Positions 23,385 to 37,346 of a stretch of 64,000 nt of DNA are shown piece by piece. The first letter of the stretch is position 1. Each line of letters begins with the position of its first letter. A program made the position numbers and the translations under genes. The notes beneath the pieces are model-generated. The model was not told the origin of the DNA and did no database searches. It saw only the letters and a program-made list of their open reading frames with translations. The DNA comes from Epiperipatus broadwayi (lineage: Eukaryota > Onychophora > Udeonychophora > Euonychophora > Peripatidae), in NCBI GenBank assembly GCA_028023455.1, contig JAQFVV010000158.1:2802661-2866660 (forward strand), given 5' to 3'.

Positions 23385-24573
23385 TTGTATGCTTTGTTTT
23401 CTATTTCAAATTTGCATAGATTTGTTCATCTGTGTAATGAAGTAGTTTCTTTTTTCTTTACAACCTAAAGCTGAGTGTACTTTCAATGAAGTTCATCTTA
23501 ATCATAGCTCTCTTAAATTAATTACTGTTGCAGCTTTATTTATATTGTAATGTAATTATGCATTCATTTATATTTAAATTATTCTATTTAAACATTCCAT
23601 TTGTTAGATAAATATTGCTTGTGTACAATTATTTAATAAAAAAAATATTTAAAACAGAATACAATTATATAAACAAGACATTTATTTTATATAGCACGAT
23701 GTTTTTATAAACTGTAATACCAATAAGCCAATAAGCTAATGCATATGCGCTTTGTAGATGTCACTATATAAATGAATACTCCCACTTTTTCAAACACAAG
23801 ATAAAGTCTTTGGGAAAAGATAGAATGAATCCATCTATCTTTTCGACCCAAACGTATATGTATGGGCAAATCTTAAGTGTTTAAAAATGAGAGCGTGAAA
23901 TTGTTAATTGATCACTTTAAATTACTTTTTTACTATGTGAATGAATGACGCTTGTGAAATTTCTAGAATTTACGATACATCATTCTTATTAAATTAAACA
24001 TAGCGCATGTGCATTGGCTTATTGGTATTACAGTTTATAAAAACATCACGCTATTTAAAATAAATGTCTTGTTTACATATGTTTAATTTAATAAGAATGA
24101 CGTATCGTAAATTCTAGAAATTTCACAAGCGTCATTCATTCACGTAGTTAAAAAGTAATTTAAAGTGATCAATTAACAACTTCACTTACTCATTTTCAAA
24201 CACTTAAGATTTGCCCATAAATATATATTTGGGTCGAAAAGATAGATGGATTCATTCTATCTTTTCCCAAAGACTTTATCTTGTGTTTGAAAAAGTGGGA
24301 GTATTCATTTATATAGTGACATCTACAAAGCGCATGTGCATTAGCTTATTGGTATTACAGAATACAATAATTTAAATAAAATGTGTGCATAATTATATTA
24401 CAGCATAAATAAAGCAGCAGCAAAAAATTTCAAGTTAAGAGAACTATAATTAAGGTGAACTTCACCGAAAGTGCACTCAGCTTTAGGTTATATATAAAAA
24501 AAAAGAAATCACTTCATAATGCAGATGAGCAAATATATACAAATTTGAATTACAAATGCAAACAAAGGGAAAA
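23385..24573. repeat. Nested palindromic repeat, about 1.2 kb
   Basis: Outer arms: 23385-23600 is complementary to the segment ending about 24573 (acctaaagctgagtgtactt faces agtgcactcagctttaggtt). Inner arms: about 23741-23999 faces 24080-24345, for example ccactttttcaaacacaaga against tcttgtgtttgaaaaagtgg. A third pair, ctgtaataccaataagcc at 23716 and ggcttattggtattacag ending at 24034, marks one element end; the same end recurs at about 24347-24364. The centres of these pairings differ, so this is not one simple hairpin but an inverted element nested in an older palindrome. No coding content. Confidence 0.8.
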
Positions 24574-24574
24574 A

Positions 24575-27500
24575 TCAATATTTTGTTCTCTATTTACTTT
24601 TGTATTATTTAAAGTGGAGGCAATTTATTTTACAATTATTTAAATTTTATCATATCCAAGAATATAAGCTATTCACATAATTAGAAATCTGCACAATTTT
24701 TGTAAAAAAAAAAAAACTTATTACAATTATCAAAATTTCTAAAAAACATTTTCTTTGTGAGATTTAACTAGAGATTTTTATATTTAAATTTAATAGTGAT
24801 GACATAAGAGCATTAACAATGGGATTTGACCTGATCTTTTTATATGTACCAGAGTCACTACTATTCTTAAAATAAAGCAAAAGTAGAAATCAAATGATTT
24901 ATTATTATATTTAAAATAAAAACTATTACCTATTAATTACAATGCTTCTATAATATTTCTTATGCATGATATATATTGAGTATATTTGTTTTAATAATAT
25001 AGTTAAATTAACAAGTATTTCATTTATTAATTTTATTCTACTTCATTTAATATCATATCATTTTATATTTTATTTTTACAATATAAGTTGGCTGTTTGGT
25101 GAATTTATTACATTTTTCTTTAAAAAATTCAATATCTACCTTGTCAATATAATCTTTGGTATACATAATTATCTTTTGGTACGTTGTGATCTTTTTTTGA
25201 TGTTACAAATAGTTATAATTTATTGATTATATTTATGCTTATTATTGAAATGTTTCAAATTTACTATTCAGAAAATAATAGAACAGCGTGATACATAGCA
25301 ACATTATTAAATATGAAAAAGATAGTATGGTCAGTAATTGACTTACAAACTAATGTTTGTCAGTCTTTGCCTTCTTGCATCAATCATTAACAATAAAGAA
25401 TACAATAAACAAGATTGATTGCAAACTAATGCTGAAAGAAGTTACAATGGAATACCTGGAAAAAAAAATTATAAATGTATGGCTGCATTTAAAAAAAAAA
25501 GAAGATTAAAAATGTCCAAGCTAGGAAGTTTTATCTCTGTGAAAATTGTTCATTGAAATAAAATGGTATATTTGAACTGTGGCATTAACAATTAAATACT
25601 ATAGATGGAAAAAAATAAAAATTAAACAAGTGAATACTTGATCATACTAGATCTGAACTGTCAATTTAAATTATCCTATTTTGAAATCACTAGATAATCG
25701 AATTAATGAATAGAATGCAAAATGTTTTAAAAATATTGGGGATGAAATAAGAGCATGATTAGTAAGCTTAATGAAATCCATCATTCCAATAATAGAGGCA
25801 AACCAAAAAATGAAACAGATGATATTTTTCACTAAAAATTTTATTGATATGATCACCAGGAGTCAATGTTGAACTTCTTTAAAAAAATAGTGATGAATTT
25901 TTAAATAACCAGAAATAAATTTGATGAACTCCATTATTTCAATAATGGATGTCTTTTTGAGCAAACCAAAAAATGAAACAGATGATAACTCATTCAGCAA
26001 AAACATTATTCATATGATAACAAAATCAATATTGATTCAATGATGCCTAGCAATATTAATAATTTCATTGCTGAACAACTTTTTTTTTTAAAACTGAATA
26101 TGTATAAATTATTTCTGAAATTAATATTGTCATTTGCTGTTTCTACACTTATAATGTCTTTATAATAACATCTATATCTATGAAAAGAATAAATGATATC
26201 TCTACTTAGATTCTACAAAAATTATGCAATTTTTAAACAAATGGATATCCAAAATTCTTACATATAGCAAATTCTATGTAAATAATTTAGAAAATATTAT
26301 CCACAATTTAAATGATATAACAAAAGCCAAAATAAATTTATAATAGAAAGGGAAAAAATGTATCATTTCAAAATTACAAAGCATAAATGCAATAATAAAT
26401 AAATTGAAAAATAAGTCTATAAAATAATTAACACATAATTTATATTTTAAATATAATTATGATTATTGATATATACAAAATATATCAGAGACATATCAAT
26501 AGTATTTACTAATGAATTAGGAAAAAATATAACTAATAAAAAATTAGTAATAAACAAATTACTACTTATTACAGATAATTTAAAAACTATTTATTAATGA
26601 ATTAGAAATTAATACAAGTAATAAAAAATAAGTAATAAAAAATTATCATTATTACATATAATCTAATACGAGTTAATAAAAGAACTATATACATTATACA
26701 TAATCATTTTATAAAAATAAATTCACTTCAAAAATAATTATTAATAAACAGTATCAATTATTTGCACATAGAAAATTTATAAAGATATATTAATATTTTC
26801 AAATACTTTGTTAAAAACTTCATACTATAGGTAAAACACTATTAATCTGAAATTCTTGGTTCCAGAACTTTTTTGTAATTGGGATTTTTTTTGTATTTCA
26901 AGGCTAGTTCTTATCACATCACTGAAAATTTCAAATTCTGCTAAGACAACTCCCCCCCCCCCCCAAACAACTCACTGCAATTAGTCTTATTAATTTATAG
27001 AATTTACTAAGTGATTTTTTTTTTAAAAAAAAGTTAATTGAATATGTATATGCAAACTAATTTATTTATTGTAAAAGATGTTTTTGAATAATAGTTATTC
27101 AGACTAATGGTATTCCACTTGCAATAAAAAATAAAATAAATAAATCCAAAACAAACATTAGACAGAAAAAATTGGTACAATAAAAAATTTCAAATCAAAA
27201 ATAATAAACTAAATAATAAAAAAAATTATATATATATAAATAAAAAAAAAAAAAACATAAAATATGAATATAAACCTAAAACTACCAAAAATTGCAATGT
27301 CTAATAGTAAAAAATTAACTGCATTCTTAAATACGTCAAGAATGAAAGATAACATTGTTAATAAAATGAGAAATAGCCTACAATATAAAAATGATAGCAA
27401 AACAATTTTTATATTAATTAATCTTTTGATTAAGAAAATCATTCTTAAATGACTTTGGCATTTTGCTTAGAGATCTCAGTGACATGAAAATGAACAATTT

Positions 27501-28245
27501 AAATAATATTGGTTTCTTCAAATTAAAAAAATAAAATATAAATTAAAAAAAAACAAAATTACAATTATGAATTGCCTTATCAATTATGAAAATTCTCTAG
27601 TTATTTTATGGCATAAGCACTCCTTAAACCTATTTAGAATTCTTATTTTTTTTGTATTATTCTGTTCTTACAAAACTGTTCTGAAGAAACATTTCAAATA
27701 TGGATTAGAAATCACTTGTATTTTGTTTGGAAGAAAAGAAGAAAGATTTTCTATCTACATAAGATATGCAGATATTTTAGTCATGTTAGAAGCTATGATT
27801 ATAAATACATGTTAGAAAATATCTGTACCTTGTATGAAAAGAAAAAGAAACTTTATCATCTATCTACTTAAGAACTAGAGATATTTAGACAGGTTAGATT
27901 TAGAATCTATGATTTTGATTAAAAAGCCGCTAACTTAAAACATCTGCTTAACAAAACTGTGAAAAGATATGAAATACAAAATGCTATAATAATTCCCAAT
28001 AGTTAATACTTATGTGAATAGCTTGAAATGTCTTTGTGTTAAAGATAAGAAATAGAATTTGCTTAAAATAAGTTATGAAAAATGACAGAACTTATATAAT
28101 AATAATAATATCATATATATATATATCATAAAAAATATGGTAATCAAGAATATGTACTAGCTGCCATATTTGGGTAATTGCAGGAAAGAAATATTAAACT
28201 TAACTAATTATAACATCAATAATATTTCTTTTTTTCTTAATTTAA
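24575..28245. other. Very AT-rich stretch
   Basis: No exon recognised. An imperfect direct repeat at about 25770-25855 and 25918-26020 shares aaaccaaaaaatgaaacaga. Around 26460-26700 there is minisatellite-like attaataa-rich sequence, and near 26951-26964 a run of C. Small open frames here are A/T composition artefacts. Confidence 0.5.
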
Positions 28246-28248
28246 ATA

Positions 28249-28780
28249 TAACAAAATAAATAGTGGATGGTACACTATGCTGGAAATATTAATTTATTTA
28301 AAATTACAGCTTAGCACCTGTTTCAACCACGCCAGTCATATTTATAGAACTAATATAGGTTTATAAAAATATAATTTATAAGTTAAATAATTTAAATATA
28401 ATATTTACGTGATAGCACAGCACATATATATATACAAACATACTAAAACAGATCCCAGTATTAGGCATCTATTTTTGAAACATGAAATCAAATCTGCCCA
28501 CAATTTCAATCCACTTAATAATAAAATTGTTGCTGAGCGCAATGATTACAAAGAATGTATAAAGAGTCATGGTTTATTGGAAATAACATCAACGCAATAA
28601 ACAAGAAAGACTCGTGCATTGCATTATCATCTAAATGGTATATTTAAATTATTTAACTTATAAATTCTATTTATTTAACTTATAAATTCTATATGATCTG
28701 ATCGAAAGCAATGCTAAGCTGTAATTTTAAATAAATTAATCTTACCTGCATAGTTGTACCATCACTATTTATTTTGTTAA
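28249..28780. repeat. Long inverted repeat enclosing a PLE endonuclease fragment
   Basis: The left arm from 28249 (contains atggtacactatgctg and aaaattacagcttagc) is complementary to the right arm ending about 28780 (gctaagctgtaatttt ... catagttgtaccat). The inner parts aatttataagttaaataatt and aattatttaacttataaatt also pair. The loop of about 230 bp holds the GIY-YIG fragment. A 20-bp unit (ttatttaacttataaattct) is duplicated in the right arm. Confidence 0.8.
28409..28645 (+). pseudogene. Penelope-like element GIY-YIG fragment (second copy)
   Basis: The translation includes KTDPSIRHLFLKHEIKSAHN, then NPLNNKIVAERNDYKECIKS. In another frame it continues with a KKDSCIALSSKW-like ending. This parallels the fragment at 18431-18775 (GH.F...N.KIV..E.NDYK..IKE) and the C-terminus of PLE proteins. 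It is short and frameshifted, with no reverse transcriptase. Confidence 0.7.
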
Positions 28781-28784
28781 CCAA

Positions 28785-29510
28785 TTATATAATTAATATA
28801 TTACAAAGTTATAACATAATATTATGAATGAAAGCATTTAAATACTCTCTATTAGCTTATAAATAACAATATAAAATATAAAATTTTATGTAATATTCAA
28901 TTCTGAATTATGAATTGTGATAATATAAAGGTAGACTTAATTACCAAAAAATGAAAACAATTTGTTAATATAATTACAATTTTTAAAAAATAAACATATT
29001 TTTTGAGATATTGAATATTATATCTTTGAACTTAGTAAATATTGTCACTTAGTAACTAACTACATGACTATTTAAATTAATAATTAAATAGCATTATTAA
29101 AGTAAATAATTGAAAAGTTTGCTTAACTGACAGGATTCTCAAACATGCTTGATATTATTCTTAAATTTTTTTTTCCTTAGAAGAGAAGACACTTTTTTGA
29201 ATAGGTTCTTGACTCTATTTAGTAAATTATTATCTAAACAATTAAAAAGTTTCTAAAAGAGCAATTATTGTAGCCATAGTTCGCTATGAATTTTGGTAGA
29301 AGACATTTTATATAAAGTTGAGGTATAGTTTAAGTTTCTGCTTTTAAAAATAGTCTTAGATGCAACTAGCTATATGCATGTGAAAGAGGTGAGAGAGGCC
29401 TAATGGATATAATAAAGTTCATATTGTTAGCAGTAATTCCTATTTTCTAATTTCATTAGTTTTAAAACAAATTTCTGTCACAAAAATTTTAATGCAAACT
29501 CATCAATCAT
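28785..29510. other. AT-rich spacer
   Basis: No feature recognised. Confidence 0.5.
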
Positions 29511-29514
29511 TATT

Positions 29515-29764
29515 AATAGTTTTTATTATTCATTCATTAGACTAGAGATTATACATTTAATGAATAATATTTCCATAATGTAATTTTCAATATACCACTC
29601 TCAACCAAAGTAAGGATTGGTTTCTATCCAATTTTAACACCTTGAGGAGAAGTGCAATCATAAACATATGACCAAAGACATGTGAAAAAAGTTCATGCCG
29701 AACCAGCATTCAACAATTGGCCCAGATCACATTCTCTTGCACATATCTTTATCGTTCTATATAT
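29515..29764 (-). repeat. Family A repeat with degenerate hammerhead motif
   Basis: In minus orientation it runs from an aaagatatgtgcaagagaat leader through a ribozyme-like core. There gggccaattgttgaatgctg corresponds to the intact ccaactg(a/t)tgag-tgctgg of other copies, and then comes gaac in place of gaaa. It continues through gtctttggtcatatgtttat to the landmark taatctctagtctaatg. The catalytic core is broken in both boxes and the stem III/cleavage segment is deleted. It abuts the left end of the 2.2-kb repeat. Confidence 0.65.
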
Positions 29765-31992
29765 TGTTACAGATACCTCCAACAGCTCTCCAATACCTAG
29801 TACACAACATGAAACCCAACCCTAATTCAAGCCCCATGATATTAGCATTACTCATTAATGAATAATATTAGATGTTAGAGCACATAAAATGGCAAACCAT
29901 TAATCACAACCTAAGTCTTAAAGCCCAATATAAATAAACATTAAACCAAAGTTTAAATGAAGTCAGTCAAATAGATGTGACGACTAACCATTACAGCAAA
30001 ACAATTAACATTAAATGTATTGTGATTATCAATACAAAAGAACAACACACAATAGATCAGATGAGTGAACGCAATCAAGAAAAAAATACATATATATAAT
30101 ATTAAAGTAAAGAAAAATCAAATATTTCTTTTCTTATATTTTTTTTTAACAAATTGTTTATGTTAATACATAGCAGAGATGATGTCAACAATAAAGTAAA
30201 AAGAATGAGCATGAACTGACTTAATATAATAAATACAACAAACTTTTTTGTTCAAGAAGAAGAAAAAAATTATTTTATCTGTGGGAAAAATCTATCATTG
30301 CTATACAAAGGAGCTGAAAAAAAAGTTTGAAGTCCAGCATCGACCAATTCGGAGTAGTAATATTTTTAAAGAAATCTTTTACAAAAATTATAGAAAGCGA
30401 GGAGAAACATTCAGCTTGTAAAACAGCTAAACAAAGAATTCGAAAATTAATAAGTTGCAAACAAAATAAAGTATTCGAATCTCTAAAACCACCATTGATT
30501 CCTCACTATACATTTCCAGATCTAAATATAAAAACATACAATAGAAGAAATATTGACATTGCTCCAATCAACTTAAACTACGAAAACAAATATAAGTACA
30601 TAAATATGCAATGCTAAGTGCAAGGAGAACGTCATGGAAGAAAACTCATCATTGTTTGTGAGCTATCGTCAAGACCGATATGAGATTGTTTTATCTCTCC
30701 ATGCCTGGATTGATAAACATTGAAACGATCCATATGAATTCTTTTTTTTACTCTTCAGTTCAAAACTCCAGTTCGAAGACTAGTAAAGTCAACCTATCCA
30801 GCGGATGTTCGAATTCCCAGCTATGCATAAAGAAATCACCAAGGATTATGGAAACAAGCCATTAGAACAGTGTCTATATGAACTATAAAGCAAAGTTATA
30901 AAGTTGACATTATCTACATTTATTCCTTTGAATGGTATATATCATAATTTTATTTTAATATAGGGCCAAATAACTTTAATTTAAGATTTGTGAAATAAAA
31001 ATAATAAGAAATCTCTTTATTTGTAATATCACCTTGGATAGATAACATCTATGATGTATGCTCTTGATTATGAAATAGTTCGATCACTATAAATGGGACA
31101 AGGTAAGACGTTATCCAATACATATATAAATTCAACATTCATATATGTACAACACATACACTTTCTTTATTTGCTTATTCCAAAGTTTACGTTAGTTGTT
31201 TTTTTTTTTTTTAATATATTTTCTTTGCAAATCTTTTTAATTATTTGTGTCATGAACTTATAACTCTCCTTCATCAGACACACATTGTACATAAGAAAGG
31301 GGTCTTTTAAATTATCATGGTGTTAAATAAAGAATAAAAAAAAAAATGAATACTGCATTATGTATAGCAATGTTGTTTATAATATGAAAATCATTCATGT
31401 TAATCAGGACATTTAGTGGCTATTCTTTATGGAATCAAGATTTGGGACATTCTTATAAACCAAGCATAAATAAAGAACAACCACAAAAGTCTAAATGGAT
31501 TTTCTCTAATTTTATTTTAAATTTTCTTGTTCAAATACTAATCTATGTAAATACGATTATTAAATTTATTTAAGTGTTAAAACATGATTCTTGGTTTATT
31601 TTTCTGTAGTTAAATTTTACTTAGTCATATCCTTACACACATATTATCATCATTATTTGTATGTATGCAATATACCATATCTACTCCCATTAACAGACGT
31701 ATACTTATTTTACACATATTCAGACCGCAGTGATACAAATATACCCTGAACCAGAGGATCAATCCACATCTCCCTGGGTTCGAAATCCAGAATAACTTAA
31801 GCAAACTGCAATATGGATGATAGATTAAGGATAGAATCAGTAGTTATTTACATCTTATTCTCTCCTCTTCTAGGTACAAGTTTAATGTGTGAGGGGTATG
31901 CATGAATGTGGACAACAGAGATATACTCTTTTATTCATCAAGAGAGAAATCAATCCACCTTTGTCCTACCACAGAAAGGTCATCCCATTACA
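29765..31992. repeat. 2.2-kb dispersed repeat, copy 1
   Basis: It matches 37340-39563 nearly end to end, starting tgttacagatacctccaac and ending ggtcatcccattaca (TGT...ACA termini). Decayed reading segments exist, e.g. plus-strand 30327-30617 and 30680-30865, and parallel segments in copy 2 share motifs such as LFYLSTPGLINI. I do not recognise the family. Near 31770 a gggttcgaaatcc motif resembles a Pol III B box. No clear target duplication; superfamily unknown. Confidence 0.75.
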
Positions 31993-33440
31993 TATGGCTC
32001 ATCCAATCATTGGGCATGAATCACATATATTTAAATTGCAATTTTCAGCACATTTAGTCACCTATAAGTTTCATATGAGATTAATAATTCATGAGGTTGA
32101 AAATTATATATCAGTATCACTCTCCACTATACATACAAAATATAATGATTGGTTAACATGTTTGCATATTAATATGCAATTTTATAGTTTAAACATAAAC
32201 ATAACTTAAAATTCATTTGGATATGACAGGTTAAATTTGAATATAGAAACATATTAAGAATCTAAAATGCAAATAAAATAGATGATAGTCAACAACTAAA
32301 CTTAAGTTGAAATGGGAGCTTATATAATAAAAAGAAAAAAAGGCTAAATTAGATATCAATCCCTAGGAATATAAAATCATAGCTTGACATGACTGTAGAA
32401 GTGATAACGATGACTAATACTTCCATGAAGGAAACCATAATAAGAAATAGCTTATATAGTTTGAAAGTTAAATAAAAAATAGAATAATAAACAAATATAA
32501 AAAAAATAAGTAGTAGATAAAATTCATGATTACTAGGAGTTGAATTAATATGATTCAAACATAAACAATTAATAAAAAAGAAAACGAACTTGAAAGGAAA
32601 AGTGAAGTAGTTGGAGATAATATTTTAAATAGCACAGATGAGGAAAGAACATTAGTGTATCTGGGGAGACTAGAACAGAAAATGTCCAACCCATAGAAAG
32701 TATCATAACTCCAAAGATCCAAAGAGAAGAGAAAACATTTATAAGCAAGGCACAGATCAATCAAATGATAGAGATAATGCAACAAATATTTACAATTCTA
32801 AAAGTAGCAGCAAAATATGAATGCTATTATGTCTACCAAGATGGATAACATCTATGCCAATATGTCTACAAAGATGGATAACATGAAAATAGATATGAAA
32901 GTAGACCAACAGCAGATAGTCACAAAACTGAAAAATCTATCTGATAACATAACCAATAACTTGTCAAAAAAAATTGACAATGTAAAAATGGAATTGAAAA
33001 ATCATATTTCACAAATACGAACCAACATTAATAGCAACATATTGAAATGTTATACATATGCTGTTACATTATTTTAAAATTAAAATTAAAACAAGATCGT
33101 AAATAATCTTAAGTAAAAATGATTTTAAAAAAATAAAAACGGAAAATTAAGTTATATTTAACATATATATATTATCGCACAGATGAAAAACTTTAAAAAA
33201 AAAATATTTAAAAGTGCTTTTTGTAGGAAAAAAATAAAGATCTAAAGATAGATTAATATTTTTGTTAAAAAGTTATATAAAAGAAAATAGAAATGTGTTA
33301 ATTAATTTCTATTTTAAGAATCATGTTTAATTTTAGTAAATGGAAGTGATTGTTCTATAATTGTATGTAAAGCAAACTAGTCCTTGGGGCACTTATATAA
33401 TTATAAGTCAGATAAAAGAGATAAAAATAATAATTAAAGA
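31993..33440. other. AT-rich stretch with a coiled-coil-like reading frame
   Basis: The plus-strand frame 32817-33077 encodes a Lys/Asp/Met-rich protein with the repeated motif MSTKMDN (twice within 14 residues) and heptad-like LSDNITNNLSKKIDNVKMEL, resembling gag-type or coiled-coil leader proteins of retroelements. Upstream segments in the same direction are interrupted by stops. No family is identified; probably a retroelement relic rather than a host gene. Confidence 0.35.
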
Positions 33441-36400
33441 TTGACCAATGCAAGCACCAAGTAATGCATGGGCCAGAAAGAAAAACATCCAGACATTAAG
33501 AACAAATGACGTCATGTTCGAAGGATCCGTAAAAATGCTGATAAGAGGCTATAAAAAGTATAAAAGAAAAATAATTGGTTGTTAAAGATTCTGACTATTG
33601 ATCTATGAACAGTAGCTGTATTGCAAGACTCCATGATGTAGGAGTCTTGCAACAATAGATTTAATTTCCTGACACCAGCCGAGACAGCATCCCTGACTGT
33701 GGCTCCCGAAAGAAGAGTTTGTAGCAGTTACGTCTCCCAAGAAACTTTATCAAATAATATGATCAGCGAGGGATTTCATAATTCTGGAAGAGTCATCAAG
33801 ATCTCTCATGGAAAGTATGAACTTTTATCGGTTGAACTTTTTTTTAATATCTATTCCATAAATAGTCAATCCGTAAGAAAATATAACTTTTAAATAATTC
33901 TAAATCCCTTATTAATATTTTTTTTAATGTATATATTTGCTAATCATTTTCATTTCTGTTTTGTTATTATTATGTGTTAATTAAATCATTAAATTTAAAG
34001 TTGGGTGTAGATGGCTGCATAGATTCGTTAAGTTTGGGGTTAGGTCATTGGGATTAATTTCAGACTATTTGTCTCGTACTTGAGTCGATGCTGGTAGAGA
34101 GATATATGGGTGTTTACATCAATGTCATGTGAAGTGTGTTAGCATACAGGGCAACGTGCCCAACTGAATGCATGACCTCAAAGATGTAGTCATCGCGTTG
34201 CAATGGACGTAGACGTATTTCCTGCAACATTGATCCCCTTTCGCTCTATGGATAGGGACTGTAAGTCGGCAATAGTACCGCTTTTCTTCCATACATAGCA
34301 TTTCTCTTTAATGTTTTATATACATGATTCCTTCACCAGACAGGCGCACATTCCTGTACTGGACGAGGATCATTTCTTTTAAATAATATCACGCTGCAGA
34401 AGCACATTCCTGTCAGTGTGGTTTTATGCTATCATCTTCATATTGCATTGGTTGTGTCTGTATATCAGGAAGCAAGTGTTGGTTTAGCTACGAACTTTTA
34501 GCCTGATGTCTGATATTTTGAAAGTTTTAATTGCGTAATCTATATAGCTTATCTATGCTCAACATTCTACAATAAAATATTATACAAACTGTCCACCTGC
34601 ACTGATTTACTACAATAACAATTTAAATTTAAAATTAATAATAAAATAGTAACAAATTAATTTATTCCTCAAATATAAATTTATATCTAAGTGCAACAAT
34701 AAATGTTTTTGTGTGTTATTAGTGGCAGTGGTTTATTTTTTGTTAAATCTTTATCAAAATGTTTTAAATAAGTTTTATTATAAATCTCTGCGTCTCCTTG
34801 AGCTAGTGGCAAGGGTTAATGTCAAAATTTAGATCTTAACAAGCAGTATCTGCCTACACTATAAATTTTCTAGGTTCAAATGGCCTAATGGCATCCTGTA
34901 CGGCAGATAGTGAAGACCCAATTCTCCCCGACCATTATGATATGGAAATGGGAAGGAGATGAAGAGAAAAGTCAAGACAAAAACAATATCACAGTCATCA
35001 AAAAAGCAGATGATAATTCCGCACTTAAATTGGAATTAAATCAGAAAAAAAAACTGAAGTTAATTATGATTTGGCTGATGAATCCACAAAAAATATAAAA
35101 TAATCCCAAATACTACAAATATTAACAAAAACTCCATGACAAAAATACCAGTGATAAATGAAATGGATGAAAATATGAAACCACTCCAGTATATTGACAT
35201 TAATCATGAAATTAAAGCTGAAATTTTTTTAGAGATAATGTTTACAAATCAAGTGACAGTTATCAGGATGGAATACTTCCATATCATGCCACTTTTATAG
35301 AAGAGAGCTATCACAACAATGATAAAGTTTGTGAAACTTTAGGAGAAGCAATCATGCTTAATTATTTCAAGTGTAAATTAAAATACTCGAAAGTTGTTTA
35401 TGGTGGATGAGATGATCTAAATCAAAATAGCAATAGATGGATAATACTTGAAATTACTACGACCTATACGAAGAAACAAAAAGGTACTATGTTCCATAAA
35501 TTGTGTAATAACTATGAAGGCCCATTCACCATTAAGTGTGCAAATACAGATGCTTAATAAGCTTATGATAAAAATGGACTGAAAGGATTATGACTCTGAA
35601 TATAGAAACATGATTATGAAACATGGAATAATCAAATTTTTTTTAAATTTGAATTCATATAAAGAGTCCTTAGGATTATGATTAATCAAATCGAAGGATG
35701 AAAATGTAAAAGAGAAGAACACACAATCTAGAACTTGTCTTAAAATATATTTGAGAAATGAACTCTTGGAAATAAATCATAGCTTTATTTCTAGAACCCA
35801 TAAGGAAGTATACCATTATCATGGAAATGGAGATTGATGACTTTAATAAGTTATTACAATCATAAATGAATTGCAACTGACATGTTTAATGGATGCTGGA
35901 GAAAATCCAGTCAGCCTCAAGATAATGGAGCAGGATTGGCACTTTTAAATAGGTCTATACATAACATATGCATAGACTAGTTAAAACAAAACTTAGCTAA
36001 AGATAATCAGACCTTCCACCCTACAATCCCTTGGTATACCATTAGTTAAACAAAAAACATGGCCTTAAATAATTTAGACCTGATAACATCAAATATACAA
36101 GAAAGACATATTATGTGAAAACACTCCTAACAGAAGAAGAAAAGCAGGCAATCCAAATCCTAATATGATATGATAGGCTAATAACTACATAGAAAACGTT
36201 TAGCGAAGATTCCTTTACAAAAAGAAAACAAAGTTTTTCTTTTCTTTTTAGGGGAAGGTGATTAAAAACAAACTAAACATATCCCAACATTAGACTACAA
36301 TTGGGATAAAATTCCTCAAATCTATTATATCGACCCATGTCTATGTTTACAGAACATCTATCATTGGAGACAAGGATCAAATAGAGGCAGAAAATGCTAT

Positions 36401-36602
36401 TAATGAATGAAAGTTACAACAAATCCAAAAGAACAAGTAACAGATTCACCACCAACTTAAAAGAAAATACAAGGCTATAAACTGCAAACCCGAAAACTCA
36501 AACAATAGTCAACAATAGGCATATTTGATCAAGGTTCTATATAAACCAGTAACATTGACTGAAATCTTTAATGAAAACATAGATAAGATAATAAACCATA
36601 AA
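33441..36602 (+). other. Degenerate, possibly retroelement-derived region
   Basis: 33470-34500 is noticeably less AT-rich than its surroundings. It contains a TATA-like tract (ggctataaaaagtataaaag near 33547) and a small hairpin, gcaagactccatgatgtagg followed by agtcttgc (about 33623-33650). Around 34320-34390 the text tccttcaccagacaggcgca resembles a passage in the 2.2-kb repeats (near 31270 and 38845). From 34890 to 36600 plus-strand segments with protein-like composition are broken by many stops, and I cannot assign a domain. A host gene is unlikely. Confidence 0.35.
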
Positions 36603-37346
36603 TGTTGCAGTGTCCTCCGCCCATTACTAATACGCACATGAACTAAAATATTTTCAACTACCAATAATTAACACTAACAAATGTTTATTTACAACAAACC
36701 GATATTAACATATTTACAACAAGTCAACATTAATGTATTTAGGTTACTGGCCTTACGATTACAACAAGTTTAGTATATTAATAATATGCTTATATAATCT
36801 GGCCTTGCAGCTTATGACAAATAATAATAAAGCACAGATGGCCTCTATAAGTTCCTAGGTCTGCTTTGGCACTTTCAGTAGCGGAGTTCACTGGATCATA
36901 AGTTCTGGTTTCAGTCGGCATGCCATCTTCTGGTTACACTGCTATCTCATGACAATTCTCTTGTTCTGACTGGTCCTTAAATACTGCTATTCCATCCATG
37001 CACAGGAGTCTGGGAAAGCCTTGTCTTGCTTCGGGTCTGCATTCCAAAACAGCTATTCACTCTGAGGTTCGTGAGTTTCCTGTGCAGAGGGGGGGGGGAT
37101 AAAACTGGAAATGTTTATCTCTTTTCTTATCTTTAGATATGTATCTTTAAAGTATTTAACTTTCTATTACTTGCTGATATTTTTATAATGCAATACAAAA
37201 TCTCTATTACTTGCTGACGTTTTTATAACACAATACCAATACGTAGCAAATGTTAAAAAATAAAATCATGGCTCTACCTTAACCTAACCCTAAAAAAAAA
37301 ATCAAAACAACCATCATTAATACTTTTACTGGGGGTGTGTGTTACA
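36603..37346 (-). mobile_element. Candidate solo LTR
   Basis: Read on the minus strand the segment begins TGT, ends ACA, has a TATA-like tatttaagg followed by an initiator-like area (rc of about 36972-36983), and later aaataaac as a possible polyadenylation signal. It is less AT-rich than its neighbours. No second LTR and no convincing 5-bp target duplication were found, and its right edge merges with the start of the 2.2-kb repeat. An LTR identity is therefore tentative. Confidence 0.4.
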
